From Gammaproteobacteria bacterium HGW-Gammaproteobacteria-13 (GTDB taxonomy: Bacteria > Pseudomonadota > Gammaproteobacteria > Pseudomonadales > Pseudomonadaceae), in contig PGZH01000007.1 of assembly GCA_002840155.1 (NCBI GenBank), positions 152,858 to 216,857 of the forward strand: a stretch of 64,000 nt of DNA. Direction: 5' to 3'. The notes under the pieces are model-generated. The model did not search any database. It saw only the letters and a list, made by a program, of their open reading frames with translations, and was not told the DNA's origin. Both the position numbers and the translations under genes were made by a program. The first letter of the stretch is position 1, and each line of letters starts with the position of its first letter. This document shows, in pieces, positions 27,329 through 37,351 of this stretch.

Positions 27329-28327
27329 CTACCAGCCAACCCCTACCCCCAACAGATAGCGGCGTTCACTGCTGGTTTGCCCGAGCCCACGCGCCTGGTC
27401 CAGTTCATACAGCAGCGACAGCCGCGCCCAATCCGTCAGGCGATAACGCAGGCCCATTTCGCTGTCGAGTACGTAGTCAATTTCTTCTATATCAGGAAAC
27501 TGCAGCTCGGCCGTGCTGTAAAACTCCAGCCGGGTGCCCCAGAGCAGGCGCTTGTAATCCCAGGCAACCGAGTAGGTATTGAGCGAGCGCTCAGCATCGC
27601 TAGACTCCAATTGCAGGCGGTTGAACTGCCCAATCACATCCAGCCGGCCCAACTCGTTATCCCAGAAGCGATAACCCGGCCCGGTTCCCAGCGAGCGCTG
27701 GCGGGTAAAGAAGGCGAACTCATCTTCGTCCTGCTCGGCACCGACCCGCCAGAACCAGTGATCCGTGATAAAGCGGTCAAGGTCATATTCCAGCTGCCAG
27801 TTGTCGGCAGTCTTCGCATCATTCTTGACCTTGCGTTCCAACTCGCCACTCAACAGATGGCGCCAGCGACCGTGCTCCACACGCGTATTGCCTTTGAGCT
27901 TCCACTCATCGGTGTGGTTGTCATCGCGTTTCATATCCAGCTTGGCGTCCAGATTGCCTTCCCAGAAGCGGTCCTGCAGCACCGGGCGCGGGGGGATCAG
28001 GCGTTTGATGCTGGATAGCGGCACGGTCTGCGTGCTGTCACTGATCACCCGCACCATGCCCTTGCCGGCGGCTTCCAGCTGGTTGCTGTGCTCGCTGTCG
28101 AGGCCCTGGCGGCGCATCAGCAAGGGTTTCTCCGAGCGCAGCGTGTCGATATCCTTCCAGGCAATCAGCACCTGGCCGGCGTACTTGGTCTTCAAGGCCA
28201 GTTTGCCGCCATCGAGCAGAACTATCTCACCGCTCAGGCGGTCACCATTGTTCAGCCACACCGTGTCCGCCCACGCAGGCGCGACCAGAGCAAGAACCAG
28301 AGAACACAACAGAGTACGTAGCAGCAT
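27329..28327 (-). CDS. DUF481 outer-membrane protein, copy 2
   Basis: This 332-residue protein is a paralogue of copy 1: same signal-peptide type (MLLRTLLCSLVLALVAPAWA), same DTVWLNNGDRLSGEIVLLDG start, the shared GTGPGYRFWDNELGRLDV barrel strand and the same GVGVGW end. Overall similarity is clear but well below identity, so the duplication is old. Its ATG (28327) interlocks with the start region of the divergent alkyltransferase-like gene, so the two genes share no leader. A longer in-frame start exists but would lie inside that gene. Confidence 0.85.
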   Translation of the reverse strand: MLLRTLLCSLVLALVAPAWADTVWLNNGDRLSGEIVLLDGGKLALKTKYAGQVLIAWKDIDTLRSEKPLLMRRQGLDSEHSNQLEAAGKGMVRVISDSTQTVPLSSIKRLIPPRPVLQDRFWEGNLDAKLDMKRDDNHTDEWKLKGNTRVEHGRWRHLLSGELERKVKNDAKTADNWQLEYDLDRFITDHWFWRVGAEQDEDEFAFFTRQRSLGTGPGYRFWDNELGRLDVIGQFNRLQLESSDAERSLNTYSVAWDYKRLLWGTRLEFYSTAELQFPDIEEIDYVLDSEMGLRYRLTDWARLSLLYELDQARGLGQTSSERRYLLGVGVGW

Positions 28328-28328
28328 G

Positions 28329-28718
28329 ATGGGAAAGCCGGATAGCGAGCCAGAACAGGGATCGAAGCATGCCGCGCCAGGCCAGCCGACAGCAAGCCAG
28401 GTCGAACGCCGCACGGCACTTTATGCGGTGCTGGCGCAGATACCGGCCGGCTGCGTGGTGAGTTACGGCCAACTGGCTGCATACGCAGGCTTAGGCCGCG
28501 CCGCGCGCTGGGTCGGGCGCACCCTCAGCCAACTGCCGGACGGCAGCACCCTGCCCTGGCACCGGGTAATTGCCGCTGGCGGACGCCTCAGTTTGCCTGC
28601 TGGCAGCCTCTCTGGTGCGGAACAGCGCAGCCGTCTACGTGAAGAGGGCGTGCAAATCCATAACGATAGGGTGGATATGCCGCGCTATGGCTGGCGCCCA
28701 ATGGAGCACAGCGGGTAG
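28329..28718 (+). CDS. Alkyltransferase-like DNA repair protein (ATL)
   Basis: This protein of about 129 residues has the DNA-binding/alkyltransferase fold of MGMT (AVLAQIPAGCVVSYGQLAAY, then LGRAARWVGRTLSQLPDG) but the catalytic PCHRV motif is replaced by PWHRV. That marks it as an alkyltransferase-like protein, which binds O6-alkylguanine and hands the lesion to nucleotide excision repair instead of removing it. ATG codons at 28326 and 28329 are equal candidates, with no clear ribosome site. Its start overlaps the start codon of the divergent DUF481 gene. Confidence 0.85.
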   Translation: MGKPDSEPEQGSKHAAPGQPTASQVERRTALYAVLAQIPAGCVVSYGQLAAYAGLGRAARWVGRTLSQLPDGSTLPWHRVIAAGGRLSLPAGSLSGAEQRSRLREEGVQIHNDRVDMPRYGWRPMEHSG

Positions 28719-28761
28719 AGTGCGCCCTTTATTAGGTCATCCTCAGGCAGAAGTCCGCTCA

Positions 28762-30306
28762 ATGCCCCGTAAAAGTTGGCGCGAAGCCATAGCCGCTTAT
28801 TCAAGCCCCTCGACATTGGTGCTGCTCCTTCTAGGGTTCGCCGCTGGCCTGCCTTATATGCTGGTGTTCTCCACCCTTTCTGTCTGGTTGCGCGAAGCCG
28901 GCGTGGCCCGCGACACCATTGGTTTTGCCAGCCTGATCGGCCTGGCATACGCCTTTAAATGGGTCTGGTCGCCGCTACTTGATCAATGGCGCCTGCCGCT
29001 GCTCGGCAAGCTAGGCCGCCGACGCTCTTGGTTGGTGCTGTCACAGATTTTGATCGCCATCGGCCTGGCCGGTATGGCCCTGTGTGACCCGCAAACCCAC
29101 CTGACCTGGCTGATTTCCCTGGCCGTACTGGTGGCTTTCGCCTCGGCCACCCAGGACATCGCCGTTGATGCCTACCGCCTGGAAATCGTCGATGACACCC
29201 GCCAGGCCGCGCTGGCCGCCAGTTATATGGCCGGCTACCGCGTCGCCGCCCTGCTGGCCACCGCCGGTGCACTGTATTTCGCCGAAGGTTTTGGCTCCAC
29301 TGCCCTGCTCTATCAGCACGGCGCCTGGGCCGGCACCTATTTGCTGTTTGCCCTGCTAATGCTGCCTGGCCTGCTGACCAGCCTGTGGATGCGCGAGCCG
29401 GATGTGCCACTGCGTACACAACTGGCCGCCGCCCGTTATGGCTTCAGCCATCAGATTGTCTCTGTAGTGGTGCTGATTGTGTTGCTGGTATCAGTACCGG
29501 CAATGTTTACCCAGTTCTATAACACCGACTTCGCCAGCGTGATCAACGGCGAAGCGAGCATGCTCGACCTGCTGTTGGAAGACCGCGCCTTCCTGCGCGC
29601 CCTGCTCTACACCATCCTCACCAGCCTGTGCCTGTCCGCCATGGGCCGCCGCGGCCTGGCACCGGTGCTGACCCCAGTCAACGACTTTATCCTGCGTTAT
29701 CGCTGGCAGGCCTTCCTGCTGCTGGGCCTGATCGCCACCTACCGCATGTCGGACACCGTGATGGGCGTAATGGCCAACGTGTTCTATATCGACCAGGGCT
29801 TTACCAAGGATCAGATCGCCAGCGTCAGCAAGCTGTTCGGCCTGGTGATGACCCTGATTGGTGCAGGCTTTGGCGGTTTGCTGATCGTGCGCTTCGGTAT
29901 TTTGCCGATCCTGTTTATCGGCGGCGCGGCCTCGGCGGCGACCAACCTGCTGTTCCTGATGCTCACCGGCATGGGCGCGGATTTGCAGATGCTGATCCTG
30001 ACCATCTCCGCCGACAACTTCAGCGCCGGCCTGGCCACTGCGGCATTTGTCGCCTACCTGTCGAGCCTGACCAACCTGAAGTTCTCCGCTACCCAGTACG
30101 CCCTGCTCAGCTCAATCATGCTGCTGCTGCCACGGCTGATCGGCGGCTACTCGGGGGTGATGGTGGAGAATTATGGCTACGCGCAGTTCTTCCTGATCAC
30201 CGCCTTGCTGGGCATTCCGACACTGATCCTGATTCTTCTGCAATGGCGCCGCGAGCGGCCGCCGGCCAGTGATGCCAACACGATTAACGCCGCCGAGCAG
30301 CGCTAA
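28762..30306 (+). CDS. ampG: Muropeptide permease AmpG
   Basis: This 514-residue major-facilitator protein has 12-14 membrane segments and the AmpG signatures LLLLGFAAGLPYMLVFSTLS near the N-terminus and ATQDIAVDAYRLEI near residue 135. It imports GlcNAc-anhydroMurNAc muropeptides for wall recycling and so feeds AmpC induction in Pseudomonas. The ATG at 28762 gives the family's N-terminus; an earlier in-frame start overlaps the preceding gene. It lies 43 bp after the ATL gene. From memory PAO1 AmpG (PA4393) is longer, which may reflect start choice or C-terminal differences. Confidence 0.92.
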   Translation: MPRKSWREAIAAYSSPSTLVLLLLGFAAGLPYMLVFSTLSVWLREAGVARDTIGFASLIGLAYAFKWVWSPLLDQWRLPLLGKLGRRRSWLVLSQILIAIGLAGMALCDPQTHLTWLISLAVLVAFASATQDIAVDAYRLEIVDDTRQAALAASYMAGYRVAALLATAGALYFAEGFGSTALLYQHGAWAGTYLLFALLMLPGLLTSLWMREPDVPLRTQLAAARYGFSHQIVSVVVLIVLLVSVPAMFTQFYNTDFASVINGEASMLDLLLEDRAFLRALLYTILTSLCLSAMGRRGLAPVLTPVNDFILRYRWQAFLLLGLIATYRMSDTVMGVMANVFYIDQGFTKDQIASVSKLFGLVMTLIGAGFGGLLIVRFGILPILFIGGAASAATNLLFLMLTGMGADLQMLILTISADNFSAGLATAAFVAYLSSLTNLKFSATQYALLSSIMLLLPRLIGGYSGVMVENYGYAQFFLITALLGIPTLILILLQWRRERPPASDANTINAAEQR

Positions 30307-30361
30307 CTGAGCTAACTGGCAAGAGTCTTGCTATGCCCTAACATTCGCAAAAGGGCAGGCC

Positions 30362-31087
30362 ATGACCGTAACATTCAGTAACGTCAGCAGTATCCTCAGC
30401 CCAGCCAGCCTTGATAGCTGGTGGCAGATCCAGGGCGAATGGGTCGAAGAGCCCAATGACCGCCGTGGAGGCAACAGCGGCGTTCAGCGCATCACCCAGC
30501 AGGGGCAGTTGCTCTATGCCAAAAAGCAGACCGGGCATACCTACCGCAGCCTGCTTCACCCCTGGGGGCGTCCCACCGTATTGCGCGAGCGCGACGCGCT
30601 GCTCAGCGCACTCAAGGCCGGTGTAGCGGTACCGGAGATCGTTTACTGCGCAGCCGAGCGAAGCCGCGAAGGCTGGCGCGCAATGCTGGTGACCAAAGCT
30701 CTGGAAGGCTTTCAACCTCTCGATGAATGGTATGCAAGCCATGATCGTGAGGTGCTAGACGCCGCCCTGCACCAACAACTCCTGCAGCAGATAGCGCAAA
30801 GTCTGGCCAACTTGCACAAGGCCCGCCGGCAGCATGGCTGCATGTATGCAAAGCATATCTTTGTGCGCATCCAGACTACTGATGCACAGCCATCCTGCGA
30901 AATCGCATTGCTTGATCTGGAAAAATCACGCCCGCGTCTGACCAGCAAGCAAGCCGCGTTGCACGACATGCTGCAATTGCGGCGCCATTCGCCATGGGAT
31001 CAGGCCGATTGGCAAAGCCTGATCGGCCACTACCAACTGGCGATGGGCCGCACGTTCAAAACCCTCTATAACGCCACTCGCCGCTAA
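30362..31087 (+). CDS. inaA: InaA-type lipopolysaccharide kinase-like protein
   Basis: This 241-residue protein belongs to the LPS kinase (Kdo/WaaP-like) superfamily of InaA. It has YAKKQTGHTYRSLLHP in place of the usual kinase lysine region, the catalytic-loop equivalent HGCMYAKHIFV and the metal-loop equivalent IALLDLEKSRPR, typical of InaA rather than of true WaaP. InaA is induced by weak acids in E. coli and its substrate is unknown. It stands between ampG and the convergent mscS, 12 bp from the latter's stop. Confidence 0.85.
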   Translation: MTVTFSNVSSILSPASLDSWWQIQGEWVEEPNDRRGGNSGVQRITQQGQLLYAKKQTGHTYRSLLHPWGRPTVLRERDALLSALKAGVAVPEIVYCAAERSREGWRAMLVTKALEGFQPLDEWYASHDREVLDAALHQQLLQQIAQSLANLHKARRQHGCMYAKHIFVRIQTTDAQPSCEIALLDLEKSRPRLTSKQAALHDMLQLRRHSPWDQADWQSLIGHYQLAMGRTFKTLYNATRR

Positions 31088-31099
31088 CCCGGCGCGCTG

Positions 31100-31933
31100 T
31101 CACGCGGCGGGCTGCTGCACCAGATGCACCACCCGCTGCGGGAATGGAATGCCAATACCCGCCTCACTCAGACGCTCCTTGGCCTGCTCGGTGAAGGCGA
31201 AGGTCACTGGCCAGAAATCTGGCGTCGCCACCCAGATGCGCAGTGACAGGTTGATTGCGCTATCACCCAAGCCGGTCACAAACACCACCGGGGCTGGGTC
31301 CTGGCGCACGCGTGGGTCCTTGGCGATGCTCAGCAACACCTCGCGGGCCTGCTTGATATCACTTGAGTAATCGATACCCAGGTTGATATCGACGCGCCGC
31401 GTGGATTCGCGCGAATAGTTGGTGATATGGCCATTCGACAGACTGCCGTTGGGCACGATCACCACTTTGTTGTCAGCGGTTTTCAGCGTGGTATGGAAAA
31501 TCTGAATGCTGTCGACACTGCCCGATACGCCCTGCGCCTCAATCCAGTCGCCGGCGCGGAACGGGCGAAACAGCATGATCAAGACCCCGCCCGCGAAATT
31601 CGCCAGGCTGCCCTGCAGGGCCAGGCCAATCGCCAGGCCGGCGGCACCGATCACCGCAATAAAGGAGGTGGTTTCCACACCGATCATCGAGGCCACGCTG
31701 ACCAGCAGCAACACCTTGAGCACGATGCCGACCAGGCTGCAGATAAAACTGCTCAGCGCGCGGTCGATCTGACGCATATTGAGCAAGCGACCAATGCTGC
31801 TGGTGAGCTTGCTGATCAGCCACCAACCGATCAGCATTGTGATCAAAGCCAACGTCAGCTTGCCGCTGTATTCGAGCACCACAGGCAGCCAGGCCTCAGA
31901 CATTTTCACCAGTTGTTCGACGTTCATATCCAT
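31100..31933 (-). CDS. mscS: Small-conductance mechanosensitive channel MscS
   Basis: This 277-residue inner-membrane channel opens on hypo-osmotic stretch. About three membrane helices come first, with the pore-lining TM3 Gly/Ala pattern visible (GLAIGLALQGSLANFAGGVL), then the beta domain (FRPFRAGDWIEAQGVSGSV) and a C-terminal cage. The ATG at 31933 has AAGGA seven bases upstream. It lies downstream of yajQ in the same direction but a terminator separates them. Length is close to E. coli MscS (286). Confidence 0.93.
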   Translation of the reverse strand: MDMNVEQLVKMSEAWLPVVLEYSGKLTLALITMLIGWWLISKLTSSIGRLLNMRQIDRALSSFICSLVGIVLKVLLLVSVASMIGVETTSFIAVIGAAGLAIGLALQGSLANFAGGVLIMLFRPFRAGDWIEAQGVSGSVDSIQIFHTTLKTADNKVVIVPNGSLSNGHITNYSRESTRRVDINLGIDYSSDIKQAREVLLSIAKDPRVRQDPAPVVFVTGLGDSAINLSLRIWVATPDFWPVTFAFTEQAKERLSEAGIGIPFPQRVVHLVQQPAA

Positions 31934-31961
31934 CGGTTAATCCTTGTAAACCTTTGAAAAT

Positions 31962-31990
31962 AAAACGCCACGGCAAGCCGTGGCGGTTTT
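31962..31990 (-). terminator. Terminator between yajQ and mscS
   Basis: AAAACGCCACGGC and GCCGTGGCGGTTTT pair perfectly around an AA loop. It lies 56 bases after the yajQ stop and 28 bases before the mscS start. Confidence 0.85.
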
Positions 31991-32045
31991 ACTGCAGCAA
32001 CCCCCTTGCGACGCCTGTAAGGCGGCAAGGTTCCACACTCACGTG

Positions 32046-32525
32046 TTAATCGCGGAAGTTGTTGAACTGCAGCGGCATGCCGAAGTCCTTGGCCCGCAGG
32101 GCGGCAATCGCCTCCTGCAGGTCATCACGTTTCTTGCCGGTGATACGCACCTGCTCGCCCTGAATGGCGGCCTGCACCTTGAGCTTGCTGTCTTTGACGT
32201 GCGCGACAATCTTCTTCGCCAGGTCCTTTTCAATGCCTTCACGCAGAATCACTTCCTGCTTAACACTCTTGCCCGACGCATAGGCGTCCTTGAACTCCAG
32301 GCACTGTACGTCGATCTTGCGTTTGACCAGGCAGAGCTTGAGAATCTCGACCATCTGCTCCAACTGAAAATCCGCATCGGCTGTCAGGTTGACAGTCAGC
32401 TCTTTCAGCTCAAAGCTACCTTTACCGCGCAGGTCATAACGACGGTCCAGCTCTTTGATGGCGCTGTCGATGGCGTTGGTAACTTCATGTTTGTCCAACT
32501 CGGACACCACGTCGAACGAGGGCAT
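32046..32525 (-). CDS. yajQ: YajQ family nucleotide-binding protein
   Basis: This 159-residue protein matches the YajQ family: start [40 protein letters not shown], and the C-terminal [13 protein letters not shown]. In Xanthomonas and P. aeruginosa YajQ-type proteins bind c-di-GMP and act as effectors through a LysR partner; in E. coli it was described as binding nucleotides. The ATG at 32525 has GGAG eight bases upstream; the longer frame is not supported. Its place beside a response regulator with a degenerate GGDEF domain is notable but may be chance. Confidence 0.95.
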   Translation of the reverse strand: MPSFDVVSELDKHEVTNAIDSAIKELDRRYDLRGKGSFELKELTVNLTADADFQLEQMVEILKLCLVKRKIDVQCLEFKDAYASGKSVKQEVILREGIEKDLAKKIVAHVKDSKLKVQAAIQGEQVRITGKKRDDLQEAIAALRAKDFGMPLQFNNFRD

Positions 32526-32675
32526 GGGCTTACTCCAGATAGACGGCGCGCCCTGCATCACGAACGGGACACGCCTGGCTTGACGGTAAAAAACCCGACC
32601 ATTATATAGCGGTAGCAACACACACTGCCCGGCGAAGTATCGGGCCCACGCGATTTCCCCCTAGCGAGCCTGCCC

Positions 32676-33641
32676 ATGCCTAACCCCCACCTGAGCATTT
32701 TGGTCGTCGATGACGCCAAGTTCTCCAGCGCCATGATCGGGCGCGCCCTGAGCCAGGCGGGCTATCAGGACCTCCGTTTTGCCAGCAGCGCCGCCGAAGC
32801 CATCAGCCTGCTCGAACAGCGCCCGGCCAGCGTCTTGCTCGCCGACTGGCTGATGCCGGAGATGAACGGCCTGGAGCTGACCGTGCAGGTACGCCAGTTC
32901 GATGAAATGGCCCATCACTACACCTACGTCATCCTGCTCACCGGCAAGGAAGGCGAAAACGTATTAGGTGAAGCCTTCGACAGCGGTGTCGATGACTTCA
33001 TCAGCAAGGCGGCGATGAATGAACAGCTGGTGCCGCGCGTCTACGCGGCCGATCGCCTGTGCAACACCCTGCAGCGCTTGCTGCAGGAGAACCGCCTGCT
33101 CACCGAAAACATCGCCAGCCTGGAACAGCGCAACCTGATCGACCCACTCACGGGCCTCGGCAACAACCGCTACCTGCACCAGAAGATGCTCGACAGCCTG
33201 CGCCAGGTCGAATCCCGCGGCGGCGCGCTGTGCTACCTGCTTATTGGCCTGCAGGACATGCACGAGCTGCACCAGCAGTATGGCGATGCCTTCTACAACG
33301 AACTGCTCACTGGCGTGGCGCGGCGCCTGCAACAACTGGTGCGGCCACTGGATGTGCTGGTGCGCCTGGATGAAAGCCATTTCGGCCTGATCACCCTACT
33401 GACCGACCTGCACGAGTGCTCACCGAGCAGCTTCAAACGCCTGCATGAAGGCATCAACCTCAAGGCCTTCAAGACCAGCGAAGGCTTTATCAGCCTCAAG
33501 GCCGGTATCAGCCTGGTGGGACTGGATGCCAAAGGCCTACCCATCACTCCGGACCAAATCACCGACCACGCGGCCAGGATACTGCCCGAATCGCACAGCA
33601 CCGGACTGGTGACCGCCCTGCGCCTGTCCTTGCCGCAATAA
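32676..33641 (+). CDS. Response regulator with degenerate GGDEF domain
   Basis: This 321-residue protein has an N-terminal receiver (ILVVDDAKFSSAMIGRALSQ; phospho-acceptor Asp57 in LLADWLMPEMNG; Thr and Lys later in VILLTGKEG) and a C-terminal GGDEF-like domain opening NLIDPLTGLGNNRYLHQKM. The signature is replaced by DESHF (residues 232-236), so it should not make c-di-GMP. From memory PAO1 PA4396 has a similar defect. It begins an operon with panE, a histidine kinase and an adenosyltransferase. No ribosome site stands out before the ATG. Confidence 0.9.
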   Translation: MPNPHLSILVVDDAKFSSAMIGRALSQAGYQDLRFASSAAEAISLLEQRPASVLLADWLMPEMNGLELTVQVRQFDEMAHHYTYVILLTGKEGENVLGEAFDSGVDDFISKAAMNEQLVPRVYAADRLCNTLQRLLQENRLLTENIASLEQRNLIDPLTGLGNNRYLHQKMLDSLRQVESRGGALCYLLIGLQDMHELHQQYGDAFYNELLTGVARRLQQLVRPLDVLVRLDESHFGLITLLTDLHECSPSSFKRLHEGINLKAFKTSEGFISLKAGISLVGLDAKGLPITPDQITDHAARILPESHSTGLVTALRLSLPQ

Positions 33642-34562
<921 letters not shown>

Positions 34563-34608
34563 GGCCCGCGTTAACCTGCCTGCACTTTCGCCACCACGAC
34601 AGCCCGCC

Positions 34609-36627
34609 ATGCCCCTGCGTCAGAGCCTCGAAAACCTACCGGTCGGCCGCAAGCTGCTGGTCGCCCTGCTGGCTTTGCTCGCCACCGTGCTGCTGGTGGC
34701 CAACCTGGCCTTTATCAGCGCGGCCTACTGGATCTCCCAGGAAAGCGTGGCGCCCCAGGCCCTGCACACCCTCGGTCGGCTGATTGCCAGCCCGCCGCTG
34801 AGCAAGGAAGCGCTGAGTTCCCCCGCTGCCGCTGAAGCCCTGCTCAGGCGCCTGGATGACTACGCGCCGCTGCGCGCGGCAGTGATCTATGACGCCGACG
34901 GCCTGAACCTGGCGCAGCTGCAGCGCGGCACCAAACTGCAGCTGCCGCAGCGCGTCGAAGAGGTCGAGTCCTGGCGCCACAGCGAGTTTCGCATCAACCA
35001 GCTGGTCGAACTGCCGCAGGCTACGGGCAACGCCGGCCATCTGCTGCTGGTGGCCTCCAGCGAACTGCCAGGGGTGTTCTACACCGGCACCCTGACCGCC
35101 AGCCTGGTGATTCTGGCCTTGAGCGTAGTGCTCTGGCTGATCGTCTCGCGTCAGGTGCGCCGCCTGATCACCCGGCCGATCCGCCGTCTGGAAGAACTCT
35201 CACGCCAGGTCACCCGCGAAGAGAACTACGCCCTGCGTGCGCGCCGTGGCAACCGCGACGAAATCGGCAGCCTGGCCGATGCCTTCAACACCATGCTGGT
35301 GCGCATCGAAGCCCGCGAACAGCAGCTCAAACGCGCCCGTGACGATGCCCAGGAAGCCTTCGATCAGGCCCAGCACCTGGCCGAGGAAACCCGCCACTCC
35401 AACCGCAAGCTGGAGCTGGAAGTGCAGGTGCGCGGCAAGATCGAGAAGAAGCTCACCGGCTTTCAGAAGTACCTCAACAGCATCATCGACTCCATGCCCT
35501 CGGCGCTGATCGCCCTCGACGAACAACTCTACGTCACCCAGTGGAACCAGGAAGCCAGCAGCCTCTCCGGCACCCGTCTGGACGAAGCGCTGAACCAGCC
35601 GATCTTCCTCGCCTTCCCGCCGCTCAAGCCCTTCCTGCCGCAACTAAGGCGCACCGTCGAGCAGCATCAGGTGGAAAAGATCGAACGGGTCACCTGGGGC
35701 AGCAACGAGCAACCGCGCCACTTCGCCCTGACCTTCTATCCGCTCACGGGCGGCAGCGGGCGCGGCGTGGTGATCCGTATCGACGACATTACCCAGCGTC
35801 TGAACCTGGAAGAAATGATGGTGCAGTCAGAGAAGATGCTCTCGGTCGGTGGCCTGGCCGCCGGCATGGCTCACGAAATCAACAACCCGCTGGGGGCCAT
35901 CCTGCATAACGTGCAGAACATCCGCCGGCGGCTGTCGCCGGAGCTGGAAAAGAACCGCGAACAGGCCGAGCAAGCTGGCATCTGTCTGGAAGCCATCGAC
36001 CGCTACCTCAACGCCCGGGAAATCCCGCGTCTGCTCGACGGCATCCAGCAGGCCGGCAGCCGTGCGGCGAAGATCGTCAGCCATATGCTCAATTTCAGCC
36101 GCCGCAGCGACCGCCAGCTGGCGCCGTGCCAACTGCCGGCGTTGGTCGATCAGGCCGTGGAAATCGCCAGTAACGACTTCGACCTGACCGAAAGCTTCGA
36201 CTTCAAGAGCCTGAACATCCAGCGCGATTTCGCCGCCGATCTGCCCCCGGTGCCGGCCACCGCCAACGAACTGGAACAAGTGCTGCTCAACCTGCTGAAA
36301 AACGCCGCCCAGGCCATCCACCAGCGCGACGACAGCACAACTCCCGGGCAGATCACCCTGCGCGTACGCCTGGCGCCGCCCTGGGCGGAAATCCAGGTGG
36401 AAGACAATGGCGTCGGCATGCCCGAGTCAGTGCGCAAGCGCATCTTCGAGCCGTTCTTCACCACCAAGGAAGTCGGCCAGGGCACCGGGCTGGGCCTGTC
36501 GGTGTCCTACTTCATCATCACCAACAACCACAAAGGGCAGATGGAAGTGCAGTCCAAAGCCGGCCAGGGCACCTGCTTCACCCTGCGCCTGCCAATGACC
36601 ACCGCCACCCCAGACACAGGTCTCTGA
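34609..36627 (+). CDS. Sensor histidine kinase (PAS, NtrB/DctB-like catalytic core)
   Basis: This 672-residue membrane kinase has a helix near 17-40, a periplasmic domain of about 115 residues, a second helix near 158-178, a HAMP region, a coiled coil, a PAS-like domain (about 295-400), a dimerisation helix with His422 ([18 protein letters not shown]) and an ATPase domain with [20 protein letters not shown] and [10 protein letters not shown]. The ATG at 34609 gives the proper membrane start. It probably phosphorylates the response regulator two genes upstream; the signal is unknown. An in-frame upstream start lies inside panE. Confidence 0.92.
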   Translation: MPLRQSLENLPVGRKLLVALLALLATVLLVANLAFISAAYWISQESVAPQALHTLGRLIASPPLSKEALSSPAAAEALLRRLDDYAPLRAAVIYDADGLNLAQLQRGTKLQLPQRVEEVESWRHSEFRINQLVELPQATGNAGHLLLVASSELPGVFYTGTLTASLVILALSVVLWLIVSRQVRRLITRPIRRLEELSRQVTREENYALRARRGNRDEIGSLADAFNTMLVRIEAREQQLKRARDDAQEAFDQAQHLAEETRHSNRKLELEVQVRGKIEKKLTGFQKYLNSIIDSMPSALIALDEQLYVTQWNQEASSLSGTRLDEALNQPIFLAFPPLKPFLPQLRRTVEQHQVEKIERVTWGSNEQPRHFALTFYPLTGGSGRGVVIRIDDITQRLNLEEMMVQSEKMLSVGGLAAGMAHEINNPLGAILHNVQNIRRRLSPELEKNREQAEQAGICLEAIDRYLNAREIPRLLDGIQQAGSRAAKIVSHMLNFSRRSDRQLAPCQLPALVDQAVEIASNDFDLTESFDFKSLNIQRDFAADLPPVPATANELEQVLLNLLKNAAQAIHQRDDSTTPGQITLRVRLAPPWAEIQVEDNGVGMPESVRKRIFEPFFTTKEVGQGTGLGLSVSYFIITNNHKGQMEVQSKAGQGTCFTLRLPMTTATPDTGL

Positions 36628-36629
36628 AC

Positions 36630-37211
36630 ATGGGCTACCGCCTCTCGAAAATCTACACCCGCACCGGCGATGCCGGCGAAACCGGCCTGGCCGATGGCCG
36701 CCGCGTGACCAAGGACCACCCACGGGTGGATGCCATGGGCGAAGTGGATACGCTGAACAGCCACATCGGTCTGCTGCTGGCTGACCTTGCCGAGCACGCC
36801 GCCCAGTGCCCCGGATTGAATGAAATCATCGAAGTGCTCGCGCCCTGCCAGCACCGCCTGTTCGACCTTGGCGGCGAATTGGCGATGCCCGACTACCAGG
36901 CCCTGCAGGCCTCGGAAATCGAGCGGCTGGAAGCGGCTATCGACCGCTGGAACGAGGAAGTCGGCCCACTGGAGAATTTCATCCTGCCCGGCGGCTCACG
37001 CCTGATCGCCCAAGCTCACGTGTGCCGCAGCCTGGCCCGCAGCGCCGAGCGCCGCTGCCAGCACCTGAACGCCGTGGAGCCGATTCGCGGCGTCGGCCTG
37101 GCCTACGTCAACCGCCTGTCCGACCTGCTCTTCGTCGCCGCGCGGCTGATCGCCAAACGTCAGGGGATTGATGAAGTGCTCTGGCAAGCGGCAACGAAAC
37201 CACAGGCCTGA
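36630..37211 (+). CDS. Cob(I)yrinic acid a,c-diamide adenosyltransferase (PduO type)
   Basis: This 193-residue enzyme transfers adenosyl from ATP to cob(I)alamin to make adenosylcobalamin. PduO-type motifs are present: SKIYTRTGDAGETGLADGRR (ATP loop), DAMGEVDTLNSHIG, and ARSAERRCQHLN near the C-terminus with the conserved Arg/Glu. It starts two bases after the kinase stop, so it is translationally coupled and presumably co-regulated with it. It is a different family from CobA/BtuR. Confidence 0.95.
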   Translation: MGYRLSKIYTRTGDAGETGLADGRRVTKDHPRVDAMGEVDTLNSHIGLLLADLAEHAAQCPGLNEIIEVLAPCQHRLFDLGGELAMPDYQALQASEIERLEAAIDRWNEEVGPLENFILPGGSRLIAQAHVCRSLARSAERRCQHLNAVEPIRGVGLAYVNRLSDLLFVAARLIAKRQGIDEVLWQAATKPQA

Positions 37212-37214
37212 GCC

Positions 37215-37291
37215 GTAGCCCGGATAAGCCTTGGCGCAATCCGGGAGCGGTGGTGCAGGCGCAGGTTTTTCCCGGATTGCATCCGGGCCAC
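37215..37291. repeat. REP-like repeat pair between converging genes
   Basis: Two small palindromes share a core: CCCGGAT...ATCCGGG at 37219-37245 and CCCGGATTGCATCCGGG at 37271-37287. The GTAGCCCGGAT and ATCCGGGCCAC edges are typical of Pseudomonas extragenic palindromes. It lies between convergent genes and may also end transcription. Confidence 0.7.
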
Positions 37292-37351
37292 AAGGTTAGG
37301 TTGCGCAGGTTGGCGCTGAGTGCGTGAAGCCGCGCCATCCACCCGACGACT

